Assembly (NCBI GenBank): GCA_023140195.1
Contig: JAGLME010000018.1
Span: forward strand, 124,001 to 188,000
Reading direction: 5' to 3'
DNA length: 64,000 nucleotides
DNA from: Thermoplasmata archaeon
GTDB lineage: Archaea > Thermoplasmatota > Thermoplasmata > RBG-16-68-12 > SOIM01
The position numbers and the translations under genes are program-made. The notes under the pieces were generated by a model. The model had not been told where the DNA came from and did no database searches. It saw only the letters and a list, made by a program, of their open reading frames with translations. Positions 59,968-64,000 of the stretch are shown piece after piece; the stretch's first letter is position 1, and each line of letters opens with the position of its first letter.

Positions 59968-62900
59968 TTATTCCTCTTCGTCGGGAGACGCTTCCCCTTG
60001 TTCTTCCTCTTCTGGCATTTCAGATTCCGGTTTCGCTTCCACCGGAGGTTCTTCCTCTTTCTTCTTCCTCGAAAGAAGGATGATCACGACAATAAGTAGG
60101 ACGATTATGAGCACCAGGAAGATCCACCAGTAGTCGAGGAAGTTGAACTCTTCTTCTTGCTCTGCAAGCTCAGCGGATTTGGTGACGGTGTTGGTTTCTT
60201 CGTTTCCTGCGGCATCTTCCGCCCTCACGATGAAGAAGTACTCCACACCTCTTTCCAGACCAGAGAACGTGTATTGGGTCAAACCAGTAGTCGCTGTTGG
60301 AACAATGAAGTCAAATGTCGTTGGGGATTCTGAAACGTATATGTTGTACACAATCGGTGTGGAAGGGTCGGAGTTGCACTCTATCGTATCCGGATCTGTG
60401 GCACCCGCCCAGAACAAGTCGACAGCTCCTCCAGATTCTGCGTCGGAGGCCACCACAATTCCGGCAAAAGTCGGCGGTGTATTGTCCACCGCTGTGGTGG
60501 GCATAGCACTGGCTTCAATGGTATTGGTTTCTTGATTTCCAGCTGAATCTCTTGCTCTCACGACGAAATAGTGGGTAACTCCGTTCTGGAGGCCGGATAT
60601 CTCAATCTGAGTAAGTTGCGTGGTGGTAATTGGCAACAAGAAGTTCTGATCGCCAGATGTCGTTGATAAGTAGACAAGATAGGTTATTGGCAGTGATGGG
60701 TCTGAGTTGCTATGTGCCGTGTCAGGATCGGTTGCCGGCGACCACATAAGAGTGACAATGCCATCGATCTGTGAATCGAAAGCAGATGTTATGCCTCCGA
60801 AGTTAGGCGGAGTGTCATCGACAGGGGGCGTGGGAATCGCCGATTCTTCAACAGTGTTTAACTCTTGGTTCAATACAGAGTCCCGTGCTCTCACCACAAA
60901 ATAGTGTGGTATGCCGTTTGTGAGGCCTGTAATGTCGATGGTGAGAAGTTGAGTCGTCGCGTTCGGATTCATGAAGTCCTGTCCGCTAGGGATCTTCGAA
61001 TAGTAGATATTGTAGGTTATCGGCAAGGACGGATCTGAGTTGCATTCTGGTGTATCTGGGTCGACGGCTGCAGCCCATGTCAATCTCACATTCCCGCCAG
61101 TTCCTAAATTAGTGGCTGTAGCCAAGCCCGCGAAAGATGGAGGATTACTGTCAATAGGCGTCGTCGGTATCGCGCTCATCTCAACCGAATTCGTTTCCTC
61201 GTTTCCCGCTGCGTCTTCTGCCCGGACAACGAAGTAGTAGGTATTGCCGTTTGTCAGCCCGGTTACTTCGTAATTGGTGTTCTGGGTTGTGGCATTGGGA
61301 AGAAAGAAGTCCTGTCCTCCTGACGGTTCCGAATAGTAGATGTTGTACGAGATGGGTGAAGATGGATCTGAATTGCTTTCCGGTGTATCTGGGTCGCTGG
61401 CGGCTGTCCAGTTCAAAGTGACGCTGCCTCCAGTCCCAGAGTCAGTTGCCGATGTCAAGCCTCCAAAAACAGGTGCAGTGTAATCAAGAGGGGTCGTGGG
61501 AATCACACTTCTCTCAACCATGTTGGTGTCTTCAAATCCCCAAGAGTCCTCAGCTCTTACGACGAAGTAGTACCCGGTTCCATTCAGAAGCCCAGATACT
61601 TGGAAGGTCGTCAAAGACGTGCTGTAGTCTGGAACGAAGAAGTTCTGTCCACTCGAAACGGTGGCCATGTAGATGTTGTATGTGATGGGTGGATTGGGGT
61701 CCCATGCGGCATTCCAATTGAGAGTGATATCGCCATCTGTTCCATCATCGGTTGCTGACAGCAATCCGCCGAATACAGGTGGATAGACATCGTCCCATGT
61801 TACTGCATAGTCGTGAAGAAGTGGTGTCTGTGCTGAGTTGTTTATCAGATCCCACAGGTCGGCCCTGATTCTAATGGTAGGATTCACCATCGGATCAATT
61901 GACAGCAACGAGAACTGGGAAGCACTCATTTGCTGGTATCCTGAAACTGTTGTCATAGATAAACCGTCAAGAATAGAGTAGGTGACAAGCATATCTGGGT
62001 TTGGTTCGGTCTTGTTCGAGAAGAAATCGACCCAACTATAGCCCGGGTTGGGCCCGATTTCCTCCGATATCACATAACCGTTCCTGCCGTATATCGCCAG
62101 AAGGACCCGTCCGTCACCAGATCCGTCCACTGCACCGTACCACATTGTGATCACATCGGTTGCGTCTATCATTACAGTGCCTGACAGCACTTTGGATTCC
62201 TCTAGAGAATTCGGAAGTATATCAAGAGACAAACCGTGTTTAGTCCAGATGATACCATCAGTCGATGTCGCATTCAGTATTCGGTAGTTTGCTGCGTCGG
62301 ATCCAGTGTACCAGCAGTGGTACAAACCACGAAGGTCCTTTGTTACAGTGCTCTCTATTACCGAAGCCGAATCATACTCTCCAGGAAGGCCTATATCAAT
62401 AGCGAGGCCTTGGGCCGTCCAAGTTGTCCCGTCAGGGGACGTTGCATAGAGGAGGCGCCAATTGCCATTGTATCCGCTGTACCACATCTTGTAAGTAGCT
62501 CCATCTTTCAACACGGATTGAAAGCTAACGCCAACGGTATCATAGGTTCCTTCCAGGCCTAGATCAATGACCTTTCCTTGCCTAGTCCATGTGTAACCAT
62601 CAGGTGAAGTGGCATAGAAGATCCTCGAGCCGTATGGCGGGCTTAGATCGTCACCTACGTACCACATCTTGTAGATTCCAGCATCCTCAATAACGTAGGG
62701 GGCGAAGACCCTGTCTTCCTGGGTCGTATTTGCGCCGATGACGATTCCCATTCTGCTCCAGCTTCTTCCGTCAGCAGACGTCGCGTAGCGTATGTAGAGC
62801 ATGGTGGACCCACTCGTGCCTGTATACCACATTCGGTAGATGTTGTCACTTCCTTTTACGACACTTAGATAGAGAGAACTCTCGAAGGTTCCGGGAGATG

Positions 62901-63144
62901 GTCCTTTGTCAAGCTGAACCCCGTACCTGTACCAGTCCCACCTATTTGCGTCCAGAGAAACGTCTCCTCCTGCAACTACCACGTTTGCCTGTTGTGAGAT
63001 CTTGGTCTGGTCATCGAATAGGTCCTCCCATGCTCCGGGTTGAGCAACTGCATTGAAGGACAGCAGCCCAGATGTTGAAAGAACGATCAATATGGTCAAG
63101 CCCACAGCGGGGTATTTTCCCCAAGAATGAGAAGCAGCCCTCAT
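59968..63144 (-). CDS. Anchored surface protein: five-bladed beta-propeller plus fibronectin III repeats
   Basis: 1058 residues from ATG 63144, preceded by GGAGGA; the frame begins 35 codons earlier without a good site. After a signal helix (about 13-35), residues about 50-355 form a propeller of five blades, each with MWYTG/MWYSG and YATSPDGxTWTRQG, as in GH43/GH32-like folds, though catalytic acids cannot be assigned. Five FN3 units (about 435-985) follow, with NIYYSxxSGQDF and YYFVVRAEDAAGNEETN. A helix (about 995-1020) and a charged tail anchor it. The function is likely glycan binding or breakdown outside the cell. Confidence 0.82.
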   Translation of the reverse strand: MRAASHSWGKYPAVGLTILIVLSTSGLLSFNAVAQPGAWEDLFDDQTKISQQANVVVAGGDVSLDANRWDWYRYGVQLDKGPSPGTFESSLYLSVVKGSDNIYRMWYTGTSGSTMLYIRYATSADGRSWSRMGIVIGANTTQEDRVFAPYVIEDAGIYKMWYVGDDLSPPYGSRIFYATSPDGYTWTRQGKVIDLGLEGTYDTVGVSFQSVLKDGATYKMWYSGYNGNWRLLYATSPDGTTWTAQGLAIDIGLPGEYDSASVIESTVTKDLRGLYHCWYTGSDAANYRILNATSTDGIIWTKHGLSLDILPNSLEESKVLSGTVMIDATDVITMWYGAVDGSGDGRVLLAIYGRNGYVISEEIGPNPGYSWVDFFSNKTEPNPDMLVTYSILDGLSMTTVSGYQQMSASQFSLLSIDPMVNPTIRIRADLWDLINNSAQTPLLHDYAVTWDDVYPPVFGGLLSATDDGTDGDITLNWNAAWDPNPPITYNIYMATVSSGQNFFVPDYSTSLTTFQVSGLLNGTGYYFVVRAEDSWGFEDTNMVERSVIPTTPLDYTAPVFGGLTSATDSGTGGSVTLNWTAASDPDTPESNSDPSSPISYNIYYSEPSGGQDFFLPNATTQNTNYEVTGLTNGNTYYFVVRAEDAAGNEETNSVEMSAIPTTPIDSNPPSFAGLATATNLGTGGNVRLTWAAAVDPDTPECNSDPSLPITYNIYYSKIPSGQDFMNPNATTQLLTIDITGLTNGIPHYFVVRARDSVLNQELNTVEESAIPTPPVDDTPPNFGGITSAFDSQIDGIVTLMWSPATDPDTAHSNSDPSLPITYLVYLSTTSGDQNFLLPITTTQLTQIEISGLQNGVTHYFVVRARDSAGNQETNTIEASAMPTTAVDNTPPTFAGIVVASDAESGGAVDLFWAGATDPDTIECNSDPSTPIVYNIYVSESPTTFDFIVPTATTGLTQYTFSGLERGVEYFFIVRAEDAAGNEETNTVTKSAELAEQEEEFNFLDYWWIFLVLIIVLLIVVIILLSRKKKEEEPPVEAKPESEMPEEEEQGEASPDEEE
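60140..61780. repeat. Fibronectin III coding repeats
   Basis: Five units of about 310 bp within the anchored propeller protein. They share the encoded motifs PPxFGGLxSATD, WxAAxDPDTPExNSDPS and YYFVVRAEDxAGN, with similar DNA in the middle units. Confidence 0.7.
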
Positions 63145-63232
63145 GTTCAATCCTCCTCCCCTACGTGGATTCAGTACACGCCTAATAAGACTTTCCACTG
63201 ATATGTTGCCATTCCAGACGTACTGGGGAATC

Positions 63233-63245
63233 GTTAAATATATCG
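63233..63245. promoter_or_regulatory. TATA-like element in the divergent propeller-gene promoter region
   Basis: GTTAAATATATCG, A/T-rich and readable on both strands, between the two divergent propeller genes (starts at 63144 on minus and 63286 on plus). Confidence 0.4.
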
Positions 63246-63285
63246 GCAATCTTATGTTGAAACTAGAGACGAGAATGGGGGATGA

Positions 63286-64000
63286 TTGTTGAGGGGTACA
63301 ATCCTTCTGGCGGTGCTGTTAGTACTATCGTTTTCTATTCCCGTACACATCACTGCAGATATTGACGAAGATGATTCGACAACCATCTGGGGGGAGGAGA
63401 TTCGCTGGATCAAGATGGGATTGATTGTAGATGTTGGCAACCCTGGGGATTCTGATGACACATGTGCATCCGCCGGCCATGTGATCTTCGATGAAGGTCT
63501 CTACAAGATTTGGTACTCCGCATACAATCAACCAACTGCAACCTGGAGCATAATGTATGCCACCTCACCAGATGGAATGACATTCACAAAACAGGGTATA
63601 GTGCTGCAAGTCGGAGCACCGGGGGAAATGGATGACGACTTCGTTAGGGACTCTATGGTCCTGCGCAATGACGACTCCGGATTGTATGAGATGTTCTACA
63701 CAGGTCAGAAGAATGGAGTGTTCGGTTGGAGAGTATTTCGCGCGACATCCACAGACGGAATCATCTGGCAGAAGTTAGGCGTTGTGTTCTCAGGATCAGG
63801 AGCAGTCGGTCATCCATATGTCATCCGGAATTCGAGTGGTTCTTACCGAATGTGGTTCAGTCAATACGACTCGGTCAATTGGAGAATAAGGTATGCCACG
63901 TCAATCGACGGCCAGACCTGGACCGACGAAGGTCTCGTTCTCGATATCGGATCCCCAGGCGACCCTGATTCTCTTCATGTTTACATGCCCAGCGTCTTGA
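63286..64000 (+). CDS. Secreted beta-propeller protein, 3' end cut by window
   Basis: The frame opens after a TGA at 63283-63285 with TTG codons at 63286 and 63289 and stays open to the last base. A signal peptide (RGTILLAVLLVLSFSIPVHI) is followed by propeller repeats like those of the divergent neighbour: YKIWYSAYN, YATSPDGMTFTKQG, MFYTGQKNG, ATSTDGIIWQKLG, MWFSQYDSVN, YATSIDGQTWTDEG. About 238 residues are visible. There is no ATG in frame near the start. The protein is a paralogue of the 60-63 kb gene. Confidence 0.8.
   Translation, partial: MLRGTILLAVLLVLSFSIPVHITADIDEDDSTTIWGEEIRWIKMGLIVDVGNPGDSDDTCASAGHVIFDEGLYKIWYSAYNQPTATWSIMYATSPDGMTFTKQGIVLQVGAPGEMDDDFVRDSMVLRNDDSGLYEMFYTGQKNGVFGWRVFRATSTDGIIWQKLGVVFSGSGAVGHPYVIRNSSGSYRMWFSQYDSVNWRIRYATSIDGQTWTDEGLVLDIGSPGDPDSLHVYMPSVL

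Overview
The window is archaeal chromosome, most likely from an uncultured Thermoplasmatota (Euryarchaeota sensu lato) lineage. The evidence is a set of archaeal-type information genes: DNA primase small subunit PriS, SRP receptor FtsY, prefoldin alpha, ribosomal proteins eL20 and eL41, class I CCA-adding enzyme, and a tRNA-Trp whose intron carries a box C/D guide RNA. It also has an archaeosortase, an HVO_0476-type zinc protein, and many genes with a TATA element about 25-30 bp before the start codon (leaderless promoters). TTG and GTG starts are common. The phylum assignment is inference from gene content.

Layout. 1-2.6 kb: two adjacent [4Fe-4S]-type PurF paralogues (the first cut by the window edge) and tRNA-Ala(GGC). 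2.6-4.0 kb: a tandem winged-helix regulator, a possible structured RNA, a 35-residue eL41 gene and the intron-containing tRNA-Trp(CCA). 4-13 kb: housekeeping and membrane genes (P5C dehydrogenase, CCA-adding enzyme, LOG-like protein, a 47-residue YHS protein with a DUF2085 membrane protein, PRPP synthetase, archaeosortase with a zinc-binding tail). 13-28.4 kb: a surface-glycan island with GalU, a hexapeptide acyltransferase, two GT2 and six GT4 glycosyltransferases, a flippase, a GT-C-like membrane protein and a polyprenyl-phosphate GlcNAc-1-P transferase-like enzyme whose start is disrupted.

28.4-40 kb: a rhomboid protease and zinc protein, then secreted proteins, including a 1084-residue von Willebrand A/PKD protein and a 1796-residue protein with ThuA-like modules, calcium-binding thrombospondin-3 type repeats and a membrane anchor. 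40-49.9 kb: a regulator/membrane pair, protein-isoaspartate methyltransferase, TraB-like protein, two AT-richer methyltransferases (one interrupted by an in-frame TAG), ThyX, PriS, a membrane TPR-HhH protein, eL20, prefoldin alpha and FtsY. 50-57 kb: a second glycan cluster (two GT2, one GT4, GNAT, NodB-like deacetylase, asparagine synthetase). 57-64 kb: secreted proteins, with two paralogues sharing an unrecognised domain and a divergent pair of beta-propeller proteins, the last cut by the right edge.

Taken together the region looks like a cell-surface locus set among housekeeping genes: nucleotide-sugar supply, glycan assembly and flipping, secreted and anchored adhesin-like proteins, and a possible protein-sorting enzyme. 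No CRISPR array, transposase or prophage was recognised. The most unusual items are the fully readable C/D guide in the tRNA-Trp intron, the candidate RNA at 3.4-3.6 kb, a paired 24-bp repeat before cca, the TAG-interrupted methyltransferase, the disrupted start of the GPT gene, and a priS-linked membrane protein ending in a helix-hairpin-helix.
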